A stretch of DNA of 64,000 bases from Neogemmobacter tilapiae (GCF_014652215.1 NZ_BMYJ01000005.1:250026-314025), one strand, 5' to 3'; counted from the first letter of the stretch, positions 1-8,551 are shown. Numbers and translations are program-made. The notes: generated by a model from the letters alone, not told the origin.

Positions 1-56
1 CGCCAGCCGTGAAAGCGCTGGATCAGATAGGCGGGCAGGGGTTTGGCGTGCTGCAT
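1..56 (-). CDS. probable beta-carbonic anhydrase, N-terminal 18 residues only
   Basis: Only the first 18 codons lie in the window; the gene runs off the left edge. The reading starts at an ATG at 56 on the minus strand and gives a Lys-Pro-Leu-Pro-x-Tyr-Leu stretch followed by Gln-Arg-Phe-His-Gly-Trp. From memory this opening resembles the N terminus of Rhodobacterales beta-carbonic anhydrases (reversible CO2 hydration, zinc enzyme), but no zinc ligand is visible in so short a piece. It is divergent from the next gene, so the roughly 140 bases between them should hold both promoters. Confidence 0.4.
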   Translation of the reverse strand, partial: MQHAKPLPAYLIQRFHGW

Positions 57-195
57 CTGGCTCTCCTTACCGTTCCGGCCTTGGTAGTTTGCCTTTGCAG
101 AAAATTCGAGCCTTTTTCCGCTGCAAAGGCAACCATTTCTTCAGCACGCTGGCGCAGGATGGTTCTTGGGTGAACATTCGTTTCGGGGTTGGGGT

Positions 196-579
196 ATGAC
201 AGCCGAAATTTGCGTCCTGCGGTTGTGGGAGCGCGTCCGTCAGGATGCGGGGCCGGTGCAGGCTATGTATCAGGATATGGGGACGGGGGCGGCCGATCAG
301 GTGATCGCGCGGGTTCTGGGGGAACTGGCGCTTACGACAGCGCATATGGCGGCACGCGTGGTGGCGCATGATCTGGGCGATCTGGCCCGCCAGCTGCGCC
401 GCGTGGAACGGATGGCCGAGCAATTGGGCCTTGTCAGCTTTGCCAGCGTAGCGGGCGATGCGCGGCAAATGCTGGCGCGGGGTGATGCCACGGCCTTTGC
501 CGCAATCTGGGCGCGGCTTTTGCGGGTGGCCGAGCGGACCTTGGCCCCGGATCACGATCTGATGGACCAGTCGGTTTAG
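196..579 (+). CDS. small conserved-looking hypothetical protein
   Basis: I do not recognise this 127-residue protein. The ATG at 196 is preferred over the upstream in-frame ATG at 166 because a purine-rich GGGG sits just before it and the extra ten residues look like non-coding sequence. The product is soluble and mostly helical by composition, rich in Ala, Arg, Leu and Met, with no signal peptide, membrane segment or cysteine cluster. Third positions are strongly G/C, as in the flanking genes, which supports real coding. It lies 58 bases upstream of the M17 aminopeptidase gene on the same strand and may share its transcript. Confidence 0.6.
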   Translation: MTAEICVLRLWERVRQDAGPVQAMYQDMGTGAADQVIARVLGELALTTAHMAARVVAHDLGDLARQLRRVERMAEQLGLVSFASVAGDARQMLARGDATAFAAIWARLLRVAERTLAPDHDLMDQSV

Positions 580-637
580 GGTTCTTCCTGTCCGGGGATC
601 AAAAGGCTAGGGTCAGGCCAAAGATCAGGAGCCGATG

Positions 638-2026
638 ATGACCGAACTGCGTTTTGCCGATGCCGAAGCCCCCGCCCGCGTGGTGCAGGTGGTTGCCGCC
701 GATGCCTTGGAAAGCTGGCTTTCCGGACAAAGCGATGGGGTCAGGGCTTGGGTTGCCGGGGCGGGCTTTAAGGCCGGAATTGGTGATCTGTTGCTGGTGC
801 CGGGCGATGCGGGCGTGGCTTTTGCTTTGGCCGGATTTGGCAGCGCAAAAACGCGGGCGCGCGGGCGTTTTGGCTTGGCGAAAGCCTTGGGTGCTTTGCC
901 GGCAGGAAACTGGCGGTTGGCGGGCAATCTGAGCCAAGCAGAGCGGGACGAGGCGGCGCTGGGCTGGCTGCTGTCGACCTATCGCTTTGACCGTTATCGG
1001 AAAGCCTCGTCGGCGGAAGGCGCGCTTCTGGCCTTGCCCGAGGGTTGTGATGAAGCGCGGCTTTTGGCGATGGTTGAGGGTGAGTTTCTGACGCGCGATC
1101 TGGTGAACACACCGTCCAGCGATCTTGGCCCGGCGGAACTGGAGGCGGCCTTTCTGGCGCTGGCCGAACGCTTTGGGGCGGCAACACAGGTGATCCGGGG
1201 CGATGATCTTTTGGCGCAGAATTTTCCGATGGTGCATGCCGTGGGCCGTGCCAGCCCGCGCGCGCCGCGCATCATGTCACTGCGTTGGGGCGACAGCGGC
1301 CCGAGCCTGACCTTGGTGGGCAAAGGCGTTTGCTTTGACACCGGGGGGCTGGATATCAAGCCTTCGGCGGGCATGCTTTTGATGAAGAAAGACATGGGCG
1401 GTGCGGCAACGGTGATGGGTCTGGCGCAGATGATCATGTCGCTGAACCTGCCGATCCGGTTGCGGGTGATCGTTCCGGCGGTGGAAAACGCGGTCAGCGG
1501 CAATGCGATGCGGCCGCGCGACATCTTGAACAGCCGCAAGGGCCTGACGGTGGAGGTGAACAACACCGATGCCGAGGGGCGGTTGATTCTGGGGGATGCC
1601 TTGGCCTGGGCCGCCGAGGAAAACCCTGAGGTGCTGATCAGCATGGCGACGCTGACCGGTTCGGCGCGGGTGGCGGTGGGGCCGGATCTGGCGCCCTATT
1701 ACACGGATGATGCGGTGATGGCCGGGGCTTTGGAACAAGCCGCCGGTCCAGCGTTTGACCCGGTCTGGCGTCTGCCTTTCTGGGAGCCCTATGAGCCGAT
1801 GATCGAGCCGGGCATTGCCGATCTGGACAACGCGCCTTCGGGCAGTTTTGCGGGGTCGATCACGGCGGCGCTGTTCCTGCGGCGCTTTGCGGACCATCCG
1901 CGTTACATGCATTTCGACATCTATGCCCATCAGCCGAACGATGCGCCGGGCCGTCCGAAGGGGGGCGTGGGGCAGGGCGCGCGGGCTTTGCTGGGGGCTT
2001 TGCCCGCGATGCTGGGGCTGGAGTGA
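638..2026 (+). CDS. M17 family leucyl aminopeptidase
   Basis: Cytosolic two-metal exopeptidase that removes N-terminal residues, typically Leu, from peptides. The C-terminal catalytic domain shows the family signature NTDAEGRL (nucleotides about 1563-1590) and the upstream metal/lysine region with Asp-Thr-Gly-Gly and Lys-Lys-Asp-Met-Gly-Gly, the expected ligands of the di-metal site. At about 462 residues it is slightly shorter than E. coli PepA. There are two tandem ATG codons; the second (638) has better spacing from AGGAG at 627-631. The stop overlaps the start of the NlpC/P60 gene in a TGATG junction, so the two are probably translationally coupled, hinting at joint turnover of cell-wall or dietary peptides. 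Confidence 0.95.
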   Translation: MTELRFADAEAPARVVQVVAADALESWLSGQSDGVRAWVAGAGFKAGIGDLLLVPGDAGVAFALAGFGSAKTRARGRFGLAKALGALPAGNWRLAGNLSQAERDEAALGWLLSTYRFDRYRKASSAEGALLALPEGCDEARLLAMVEGEFLTRDLVNTPSSDLGPAELEAAFLALAERFGAATQVIRGDDLLAQNFPMVHAVGRASPRAPRIMSLRWGDSGPSLTLVGKGVCFDTGGLDIKPSAGMLLMKKDMGGAATVMGLAQMIMSLNLPIRLRVIVPAVENAVSGNAMRPRDILNSRKGLTVEVNNTDAEGRLILGDALAWAAEENPEVLISMATLTGSARVAVGPDLAPYYTDDAVMAGALEQAAGPAFDPVWRLPFWEPYEPMIEPGIADLDNAPSGSFAGSITAALFLRRFADHPRYMHFDIYAHQPNDAPGRPKGGVGQGARALLGALPAMLGLE

Positions 2027-2847
2027 TGGACCGGCGTTTGACGCCGTCGAGCGGGCGGTTCGCCCTGGAAAGCCTGCGAGGGCAGGTGGAGGCGGATTTC
2101 GTTCCGGGGGAGGGGGCGACGGTTGTGGCCCCCTTGGCCGAGCTTTGCGGCGAACCGGGCGGGGCGCGTGACCGGCAGGTCTTGCTAGGGGACGCTGGCA
2201 TCGTGGTGGAGCGTCGCAACGGCTGGGCCTTTGTGCAGATGGCGAAGGATGGCTATTGCGGCTGGGTTCCTGAAAGCGCGCTGGGCGTGGCGGAAGAGGC
2301 GACGCATTGGGTGTCTGCCCCGGCGACGCATCTTTATCCCGAGCCGAACCTGAAGGTGCGGGAATTGGGGGCTCTGACCATGACCAGTCGCCTGCGGGTG
2401 ACAGGCGAAAGCGGCGACTGGCTGGAAACGACGCGGGGTTTCGTGCCGCGTGCGCATGTCAAAGCCTTGGGCGATTGGCACAAGGATCCCGTTGCAGTGG
2501 CGCAGACCTATCTGGGGGTGCCCTATCTTTGGGGCGGCAATGGGCGCGGAGGGCTGGATTGTTCCGGCCTTGTGCAACTGTCGCTGCGGGCCTGCGGCAT
2601 CGAATGTCCGGGCGACAGCGATATGCAGATGAAGCTGGGCGAGGCGGTCGCGGACAAAAAGCCCGCAAAGCGCGGCGATTTGCTCTTTTGGAAGGGCCAT
2701 GTCGCGCTAGCGATGAATGCGGACTTCATCATCCATGCGACGGCCGCCTATATGGCGGTAGCGGCAGAGCCGATGAAAGCGGCCTTGGCGCGGATCAGTG
2801 GCGCAGGCGGTGGGGCGATCCTGGCGCGCCGACGGGTTGGTGGTTAG
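2026..2847 (+). CDS. NlpC/P60 family cysteine peptidase with SH3 domains
   Basis: A 273-residue protein with two SH3-like segments in the first about 150 residues and a C-terminal NlpC/P60 domain. Known members cleave gamma-D-Glu-diaminopimelate bonds in murein peptides. The catalytic triad is visible: Cys179 in Asp-Cys-Ser-Gly-Leu, His225 in Gly-His-Val-Ala and His237 in Ile-Ile-His-Ala. There is no clear signal peptide, so a cytoplasmic role in recycling murein peptides together with the upstream aminopeptidase is a reasonable inference. Its start overlaps the aminopeptidase stop, and its own stop overlaps the convergent pxpC stop by four bases. Confidence 0.92.
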   Translation: MDRRLTPSSGRFALESLRGQVEADFVPGEGATVVAPLAELCGEPGGARDRQVLLGDAGIVVERRNGWAFVQMAKDGYCGWVPESALGVAEEATHWVSAPATHLYPEPNLKVRELGALTMTSRLRVTGESGDWLETTRGFVPRAHVKALGDWHKDPVAVAQTYLGVPYLWGGNGRGGLDCSGLVQLSLRACGIECPGDSDMQMKLGEAVADKKPAKRGDLLFWKGHVALAMNADFIIHATAAYMAVAAEPMKAALARISGAGGGAILARRRVGG

Positions 2848-3776
2848 GCCAACCCTTGTTGAAAGCGGGCCAACCGCGTCTTTTGGTGGCGGATCAGGCT
2901 GATGGCCTCTTCGGGCGTCACCCTTTCAAAATGCAAGGTCTGGTGCGGGCGGCATTGCGCCAGACCGTCCAGATCGCTGTCCACCACCGTGGCCAGACGC
3001 GGATAGCCGCCCGTTGTCTGATGATCGGCCAGCAGCAATGTCGCCGTCCCCTCACCCGAAAGCTGCAAAGACCCTCGCAAGACGGGCCCCGAAGGGATTT
3101 GCAAGGCAGCGATGGGGCGCAAAGCGGGGCCACGCAGACGCAGCCCCATCCGGTCCCAAGCATCCGTCAGATGGAACGGGGTGGTGAACAGCGTTTCCAG
3201 CGCCTCCGGTGGAAAGAAACGCTCTTGCGGACCCGGCACCGCCCGCAAGACATGGCGTGGGCGGGCCCAGACCGGGCAGGTCAGGCTGCGGCTGGGGACT
3301 TTGGGCGCGACATCTTCGATGATCAGTTCTTGCCCGGCCAACAGCGTGCCGCCACCCAGATTTGACAGCGCATGGGTCGCTTGGCTGCCCAGCCAGCTTG
3401 GGGCCTGCAAACGCCCACCAAACACCAGATAACACCAACTGCCCCAAGGGCCGGGGCGGATATCAAGCCTGTCGCCGGTTTGCAGGGTCAGCACCTGCCA
3501 CGAATCCCCAGGAACCCCCGCCGCCGTGACGGCAAAACCGCCGCCCGCCAAGGCCAAATTCACCGGCCCCTCGCGGCACTCCAGCAGAAGTCCCCCGCGC
3601 GACACTTCGATCCCAGCCCCCGCCCCTGCGCCGCCTATGGCTTTCTGTGCAAGGGCAAAGGCGGCGCGATCCATCGGGCCGGACTGGGGCACGCCAAATC
3701 GCATCAGGCCCATGCGTCCGGCATCCTGCACCGTCACCTGCGGTCCTACCCGCAGAATGTGCAGCACAGCCTTCAT
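2844..3776 (-). CDS. pxpC: 5-oxoprolinase subunit PxpC (biotin-dependent carboxyltransferase family)
   Basis: Third subunit of the prokaryotic ATP-dependent 5-oxoprolinase PxpABC, which opens pyroglutamate to glutamate. The protein (310 residues) starts with Gly-Pro-x-x-Thr-Val-Gln-Asp-Ala-Gly-Arg and continues with Gly-Val-Pro-x-Ser-Gly-Pro-Met-Asp, the hallmark of the KipA/allophanate hydrolase subunit 2 fold. A longer open frame reaches 3938, but the ATG at 3776 matches the usual start of the family and overlaps the end of pxpB by four bases (ATGA). It is the last gene of the pxpA-pxpB-pxpC operon and converges on the NlpC/P60 gene. Confidence 0.93.
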   Translation of the reverse strand: MKAVLHILRVGPQVTVQDAGRMGLMRFGVPQSGPMDRAAFALAQKAIGGAGAGAGIEVSRGGLLLECREGPVNLALAGGGFAVTAAGVPGDSWQVLTLQTGDRLDIRPGPWGSWCYLVFGGRLQAPSWLGSQATHALSNLGGGTLLAGQELIIEDVAPKVPSRSLTCPVWARPRHVLRAVPGPQERFFPPEALETLFTTPFHLTDAWDRMGLRLRGPALRPIAALQIPSGPVLRGSLQLSGEGTATLLLADHQTTGGYPRLATVVDSDLDGLAQCRPHQTLHFERVTPEEAISLIRHQKTRLARFQQGLA

Positions 3777-4447
3777 CGCCGCCCCTTCTCGAATTGAGCG
3801 CGCGAGATGCGGTGGAAACTGACCTTGTCCCCCACATCGAAAAGAAAGGGGCGTGCCCCGTCGCCGGTCAAAATGGGCTGCGGCGACTGCCCCAGGATCC
3901 ACCATCCTGTCGGCATTGTCAGTGTTGTAATCAGGCATTGCCCGCCCGCGATCACCACGCTTCCCGCCGGAACGCCCCGCTTGGGGCTGGGTTTACGGTC
4001 CAGCCGCAGTGATTGGTCCAGCCCCGACAAATAGGCATAGCCCGGCGCAAAACCATAAATTGTCACCTCAAAACGACTGCTGGTGTGGGCTGCGATCACA
4101 GTTTCCACCGAAAGTCCCGTTTGCTGGGCCACATCCACCAGATCCGGCCCAAACGCGCTGTCATAGCAAACGGGAATTTTGTGCTGCCTTGGCCTGTCGA
4201 AAGCTGATGAAAGTTGCCCCAGCCTTTTGGTGATTTGTGCCCTTACCTGATCATGGTCGCACAGTTGCGGGTCAAAGACGACCATCAGGCCGACAAGCCC
4301 GGGCACCACCTCTTGCAATCCTGCAAACGGATCGGCTGTCAGCGCCCGGTCCATGGCCCGGATGGCCTCCGTCACCGCAGGTGTCACCTGTTCGGCAAAA
4401 TCGACCAAAAGCGCGTGGCCCCCCACCGGACGACAAACCGCTTTCAT
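3773..4447 (-). CDS. pxpB: 5-oxoprolinase subunit PxpB (KipI / allophanate hydrolase subunit 1 family)
   Basis: About 224 residues. The family signature region Ile-Tyr-Gly-Phe-Ala-Pro-Gly-Tyr-Ala-Tyr-Leu is clear, followed by Pro-x-x-Gly-Val-Pro-Ala-Gly-Ser-Val-x-Ile-Ala-Gly-Gly-Gln. PxpB works with PxpC and PxpA to phosphorylate and hydrolyse 5-oxoproline. The ATG at 4447 forms an ATGA overlap with the pxpA stop, so I prefer it to the upstream ATG at 4459. Position between pxpA and pxpC, all tightly overlapping, argues for stoichiometric production of a complex. Confidence 0.93.
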   Translation of the reverse strand: MKAVCRPVGGHALLVDFAEQVTPAVTEAIRAMDRALTADPFAGLQEVVPGLVGLMVVFDPQLCDHDQVRAQITKRLGQLSSAFDRPRQHKIPVCYDSAFGPDLVDVAQQTGLSVETVIAAHTSSRFEVTIYGFAPGYAYLSGLDQSLRLDRKPSPKRGVPAGSVVIAGGQCLITTLTMPTGWWILGQSPQPILTGDGARPFLFDVGDKVSFHRISRAQFEKGRR

Positions 4448-5208
4448 CCCACAAAGCACCGGATCGTGACGCCCTGTGCCGCCAGCCCTTCGCGGATTCT
4501 CCGCGCCATGCCCACCGCTTGGGGATTGTCTCCATGCACACAGATGGATTGCGCCCGCAGCGCAATAGGCGGCCCATCCACCACCGCCATCCTTCCGCTG
4601 TCCATAAACCGCAGCAGCCGGCTCAGGGCTGTCTCGGGGTCGTGGATCATCGCCCCTTGATGCTGGCGTGGCACCAATTGCCCGTTTGGCAGATACCCCC
4701 GGTCGGCAAAAATCTCGCTATAGACGGCGAAGCCTCTGGTTGCGGCACGCTGCTCCAGCATCGTTCCTGAAATGGCCAGAACCGCCAAATCTGGATCCAC
4801 CGCCCGCGTTGCCGCCAGAATGGCCTCGGCCACATCCGCATCCACCGCCGCCAGATTGGCCAGCGCCCCATGCGGTTTGATATAGCGGACACGCCTGCCA
4901 GTCAGCGCCGCGATGGCCAGCAGAGCTCCCATTTGCCCGGCAACCATCCGCCCGATTTCCCCCGCCGTCATCGGGATCACTCTTCGTCCGAAACCCGCCT
5001 TGTCCGCGTAACCCGGATGGGCCCCCACCGTCACACCATGCTGCTGTGCCAAGTTAAGGCTTGCGAACATAGTCTCGGCATCGCCGGCGTGACCGCCGCA
5101 AGCAACACTCGCGCTGCTGATCAGCCCGAACATTGCCGCATCATCCCCCATCGCCCAGGGGCCATAGCCTTCGCCCAGATCGGCGTTCAAGTCGATTGTT
5201 GGCATCAT
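4444..5208 (-). CDS. pxpA: 5-oxoprolinase subunit PxpA (LamB/YcsF family)
   Basis: First gene of the 5-oxoprolinase operon. The protein opens with Ile-Asp-Leu-Asn-Ala-Asp-Leu-Gly-Glu-Gly and carries Ala-Cys-Gly-Gly-His-Ala-Gly-Asp, both typical of LamB/YcsF proteins, and later a Lys-Pro-His-Gly-Ala-Leu segment. Two tandem ATGs (5208 and 5205) lie behind a GGGGG run on the minus strand; the open frame extends to 5271 but the extra residues do not look like protein. Spontaneous cyclisation of glutamine and glutamate makes 5-oxoproline a common damage product, so this is a housekeeping recycling operon. Confidence 0.95.
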   Translation of the reverse strand: MMPTIDLNADLGEGYGPWAMGDDAAMFGLISSASVACGGHAGDAETMFASLNLAQQHGVTVGAHPGYADKAGFGRRVIPMTAGEIGRMVAGQMGALLAIAALTGRRVRYIKPHGALANLAAVDADVAEAILAATRAVDPDLAVLAISGTMLEQRAATRGFAVYSEIFADRGYLPNGQLVPRQHQGAMIHDPETALSRLLRFMDSGRMAVVDGPPIALRAQSICVHGDNPQAVGMARRIREGLAAQGVTIRCFVG

Positions 5209-5303
5209 CCCCCGGCCTTTTTCGCAGTTCGGCCTTTTTAGCAGTGAACACGGGAAGATTGGGCGGCGCAACCCACTGCTGAAGCGGTCCCCTTGCTCTA
5301 TTT

Positions 5304-5323
5304 TTGTGCTCCATTATGCACAA
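5304..5323. promoter_or_regulatory. inverted repeat TTGTGC-N8-GCACAA upstream of pxpA
   Basis: Perfect six-base arms (5304-5309 and 5318-5323) separated by eight bases, about 95 bases upstream of pxpA and 170 bases upstream of the divergent RTX gene. The TTGT...ACAA form is common for GntR-type operators, but no such regulator is in the window, so the assignment is only suggestive. The rest of 5209-5494 shows no further gene. Confidence 0.3.
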
Positions 5324-5494
5324 TAACCGATCATCCGGCATCTTGCGCCCCATCTGGGCAACATTCCGCCGTGCAAATCCTTCCATCGCAGCGACTTTCG
5401 GCAACGGTCTTCGCGATCTGCAAAGTTTCGTTTTGAACAACGCAGGCTGCTGGCCTACCGACGTTGCAGTGCAGCATAAAAGGGGCCTCGCAGC

Positions 5495-7522
5495 ATGGCG
5501 ACCGAGATCAAGATCGCAGCCGGAAGCAGTGCGACGCAAATTCAGGCGGCGATTGACGCAGCCCCCAAGGGCGCCATTATCCGCCTTGCTGCGGGGCAAT
5601 ACAGCTTTGACCGAACGGTCGTTATTGACCGTGATGATCTTTCGCTGATCGGGGCGGGCGCGGGCAAGACCGTGATCACCCTGGCCAAGACGCTGAAGGG
5701 CGATCCCGCCTTTCGGGTCGGGCAAGCCCTTTTTGACGAAGAGATGCAGAACCCGCTCGCCCTTGCCGATGCCAAAGCGGGCGACAATGTCATCCGCATC
5801 GCCAGCAGCAGCCATGACCTGAAAGTCGGCGACGCAATCTGGATCGAACGGGAAAACGACGATGCCCTGTTTAATGCCATTGGCGATACCCAATGGCGCG
5901 AAGACAAACCCCTTCGCACGGCCATGGCGATCGTAAAGTCGGTCAGCGGGGACAAGATCACACTCGACCGCGACCTGCCCTTTGATTTCACCAACCGCGG
6001 CACCCTAGTTTCTGAAATAGACCTTGCCCGCAATGTGGTGCTGAAGGGGTTCACGCTGAAAGGGGCCTATGGAACCCCCGATCCTGCCAAGTTTTCCAAC
6101 ACGATCAGCGCCGAAAACGGCGGCATGATGCTGTTGATCAACGCAACGGATGGCGTTGTTCTGCGCGATATCAGCCTGCGCGATGCCGGATCGAACGGGC
6201 TGGTGCTTGGCAAGACCATCGACGCCAAGATCAGCGATATCAGCGTTTCAGGGGCCCACAACAAGGGCGGCGGGGGCAATGGCTATGCCTTTTGGATCCG
6301 CGATGTCTACGATTCCGAACTGACGGGGTTGCAGGCCTATGACACCCGACATGCTGTCCTGTTCGCCTCCTATACTTCGGCGGTTGGCAATTCGGTTCAG
6401 GTTGACAAGACCAACCGCGATATCAATTTTCACGGCGGGCTTGACCACGGCAATATTGTCATCGTCGATTGGTCTGTCCGCAGTGTTGCCGAACAATCCT
6501 ATCTCGGCGGTGTCACCTTTGTGAATCCTGGCACCGACTACGGCGCACCGACTGATCCCGATGCCAACATCATCCGCTTTGCCAAAGTGATCGGCACCGC
6601 GCGTGAGGACATCGTCTTTGCGGTGCAGACCGGTGCCGATATCGCCACTGTTGCCGGGCCGGACTGGCTGGCCGGTGGGCGGGGGCATGACCGTTTGGAT
6701 GCGGGCAGCGGCAATGACACGATCCTTGCTTCTGGCGGAAGAGATACGGTTCTGGGCGGGCAGGGAACGGACCTGCTGCTGATGGATGCCGTTCGTGCCG
6801 ATGTGCGCTTTGTCCGACAGGACGGGCGAATCGGAATCGCCTGGGCCGAGGGGGTCACATGGCTGGACGGGATCGAAACCCTGCAACTGACCGACATGCG
6901 TCTGGGTTCCGCCGACATGGCCAAGGCGGCAGGGGCGGTCCAGGTGCGGCAGGGCCAAACCGGCTTTGAATGGATCAGCACGCAAAAAGATGTGCTGGCT
7001 GGCACGCAGTTGAACGGCCTGCATCTGACGGGCAAGGGGGGCGTGACGGCGATTGCCAATGCGTTGGACAACCGTGTTCGGGGCAGTGCGGGCGGTGATG
7101 TGGTTGTGCTTTTGGACGGGCGCGATTGGGCCCAAGGCGGGGCAGGCGCCGATATCCTGTCGGGCGGCGGGGCCGCTGATCGGCTTTTTGGAGGCGCAGG
7201 GCACGATGTGCTGTCTGGCGGCAGCGGTGATGATCGTCTTACGGGGGGCAAGGGGCCCGACCGATTTATCGCCGGTACTGGTCGTGATCTCGTCACAGAT
7301 TTTTCGCTGGCCGAGGGGGACGACTTCCAGTTCCGACGTTATGCGACCGAAGATGTGGTTCAGGCCTTGGTGCATTGGCAAGAGGGTGGCCCCACGCAGG
7401 GTTTCGCCTTCCGAATAATCCATATTGATGGGGCCACCGCGCTGTCGATCACGGACCCTTACGATCATTCCTTGGTGTTTTTGGGCCTAAGTGCCCAGAA
7501 AGTCGTGGACTTCTACCTGTAG
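5495..7522 (+). CDS. secreted parallel beta-helix protein with RTX calcium-binding repeats
   Basis: 675 residues. The first about 380 residues look like a right-handed parallel beta-helix of the kind found in pectate lyases and alginate epimerases: an N-terminal Ile-Gln-Ala-Ala-Ile-Asp-Ala cap, then repeated short strands with Asn/Gly turns. The C-terminal part carries glycine-rich nonapeptides of the GGxGxDxL type in two blocks, about 6690-6790 and 7130-7290. It ends in a hydrophobic tail without a signal peptide, so type I secretion is expected; no HlyB/HlyD genes are in the window. I see no DPH motif of AlgE/AlgG epimerases, so it may be a lyase-like or structural matrix protein. Its place just before the exopolysaccharide genes suggests it acts on that polymer. 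Confidence 0.85.
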   Translation: MATEIKIAAGSSATQIQAAIDAAPKGAIIRLAAGQYSFDRTVVIDRDDLSLIGAGAGKTVITLAKTLKGDPAFRVGQALFDEEMQNPLALADAKAGDNVIRIASSSHDLKVGDAIWIERENDDALFNAIGDTQWREDKPLRTAMAIVKSVSGDKITLDRDLPFDFTNRGTLVSEIDLARNVVLKGFTLKGAYGTPDPAKFSNTISAENGGMMLLINATDGVVLRDISLRDAGSNGLVLGKTIDAKISDISVSGAHNKGGGGNGYAFWIRDVYDSELTGLQAYDTRHAVLFASYTSAVGNSVQVDKTNRDINFHGGLDHGNIVIVDWSVRSVAEQSYLGGVTFVNPGTDYGAPTDPDANIIRFAKVIGTAREDIVFAVQTGADIATVAGPDWLAGGRGHDRLDAGSGNDTILASGGRDTVLGGQGTDLLLMDAVRADVRFVRQDGRIGIAWAEGVTWLDGIETLQLTDMRLGSADMAKAAGAVQVRQGQTGFEWISTQKDVLAGTQLNGLHLTGKGGVTAIANALDNRVRGSAGGDVVVLLDGRDWAQGGAGADILSGGGAADRLFGGAGHDVLSGGSGDDRLTGGKGPDRFIAGTGRDLVTDFSLAEGDDFQFRRYATEDVVQALVHWQEGGPTQGFAFRIIHIDGATALSITDPYDHSLVFLGLSAQKVVDFYL

Positions 7523-7848
7523 TTGTTGTTTCCATTATAGAAACCAACCAGGGGGCGTTTGGCGTGGCGAATCGGTGCGGTGAACCGACGCCGGGCGCGC
7601 GCTGCCAATGCAGCAGAATGCCGCAATGCGGCGACACAATGTTGCCCAATTTTTGGGCGATGTGTCGTGCTGTCTCCATTATTGGCCGGTTTTCCGCGCA
7701 GAATTCGGATTGCGGATGTTGAATTGTGGCGTTTCCAAGGCGGAATCGGGCGAAATTTGTTACTCTTTGGTTGTAGTGCAAAGACAAGTCGTCTAACTCG
7801 ACCGCAGTTCGCGCCGCAGCTTCGGCGCTTATGTATGGGTTATTATTC
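7523..7848. other. intergenic region with hairpin and candidate operator
   Basis: 326 bases with no convincing gene. It holds a two-part hairpin: outer arms CGACACA (7632-7638) and TGTGTCG (7661-7667), inner arms GCCCAA (7644-7649) and TTGGGC (7653-7658). Just before the regulator gene a smaller GCGCCG/CGGCGC hairpin lies at 7811-7828. The first hairpin could end the RTX transcript, though it lacks a clear T run. Short open frames here overlap the hairpins and look spurious. Confidence 0.5.
7620..7632. promoter_or_regulatory. palindrome GCCGC-AAT-GCGGC, candidate autoregulatory site
   Basis: A perfect five-base-arm palindrome upstream of the LuxR-type regulator gene. Its right part, GCAATGCGGC (7623-7632), recurs exactly at 8700-8709 just before algD and, with one change, at 8560-8569. 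The sharing between the regulator's own upstream region and the biosynthetic promoter is what suggests regulation; binding is inferred, not shown. Confidence 0.35.
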
Positions 7849-8505
7849 ATGAATACGGAACAATCCATTTCACGCATCGCCATTTTCGATACCAACCCGA
7901 TTCTCGCTCAGGGCATTTCTTCGCTGCTTTCCCAAATCGCGGGGCATGATGCTCGTGCTTTGACCATCACTGGGCCGACGCAGATTTCGCTGCCCGTCGG
8001 CTTCGCGCCCGACATTGTGCTCATTGATCCCGCGCAGGCCCAGCTTTCTGCCACCGAACTGATGACGCGCCTTTCAGGCCCGGGCGATCCGGTGGCGGTG
8101 GTTGGTTACGTCGCAACGCTCGACGGGCCGTTGGTCAAAACCTGCCTTGCCGCAGGATTCCGGGGGTTTCTGCCAAAAACCGCGACGCTGAATGTGCTGC
8201 AATCCGCCATCGAGGCGGTGATCAGCGGCGGCATTTATCTGGACGCCAGCGCGGCACGATTGCTGGTGCCGGGGCGCATCGATCAGCACCTGCAAAGCGA
8301 AGACATCCTTAGCGCGCGGGAAAAGGACGTGCTGAAATCCGTGGCCTTGGGGATGAGCATGAAGGAAATCGGCAGTGCCATGGCGCTGTCGGCCAAGACC
8401 ATCGAAACCTACAAGGCCCGGGCCAGCAGCAAATTAAACCTGCAAACCCGGCATGACATCGTGAATTTCGCGATTCGCAAGGGCTGGGTCGAAACCCACG
8501 CCTGA
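7849..8505 (+). CDS. LuxR/FixJ-type response regulator, probable regulator of the exopolysaccharide operon
   Basis: About 218 residues: a receiver-like N-terminal domain and a C-terminal LuxR/GerE helix-turn-helix. The HTH shows Leu-Ser-Ala-Arg-Glu-Lys-Asp-Val-Leu, then Ser-Met-Lys-Glu-Ile and Ser-Ala-Lys-Thr-Ile-Glu-Thr-Tyr-Lys, the standard recognition helices. In the receiver, an Asp in Val-Leu-Ile-Asp-Pro sits where the phosphoacceptor is expected and Leu-Pro-Lys supplies the switch lysine, but the usual N-terminal acidic pair is reduced to one Asp (Ile-Phe-Asp-Thr-Asn-Pro). Phosphorylation control is therefore uncertain, and no histidine kinase is nearby. The ATG at 7849 is preferred to 7831, which abuts a hairpin. 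It sits alone between the RTX gene and algD, all on the plus strand, and ends in its own terminator. Confidence 0.9.
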   Translation: MNTEQSISRIAIFDTNPILAQGISSLLSQIAGHDARALTITGPTQISLPVGFAPDIVLIDPAQAQLSATELMTRLSGPGDPVAVVGYVATLDGPLVKTCLAAGFRGFLPKTATLNVLQSAIEAVISGGIYLDASAARLLVPGRIDQHLQSEDILSAREKDVLKSVALGMSMKEIGSAMALSAKTIETYKARASSKLNLQTRHDIVNFAIRKGWVETHA

Positions 8506-8528
8506 CAGCCGAAATCCAGATTTGCATG

Positions 8529-8551
8529 GCCCCGCCTCTGCGGGGTCTTTT
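8529..8551 (+). terminator. intrinsic terminator after the LuxR gene
   Basis: Six-pair stem CCCCGC/GCGGGG with a CTCT loop (8530-8545), extended by a G-T pair, then C and four T. It lies 24 bases after the regulator stop, so algD must have its own promoter. Confidence 0.8.
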
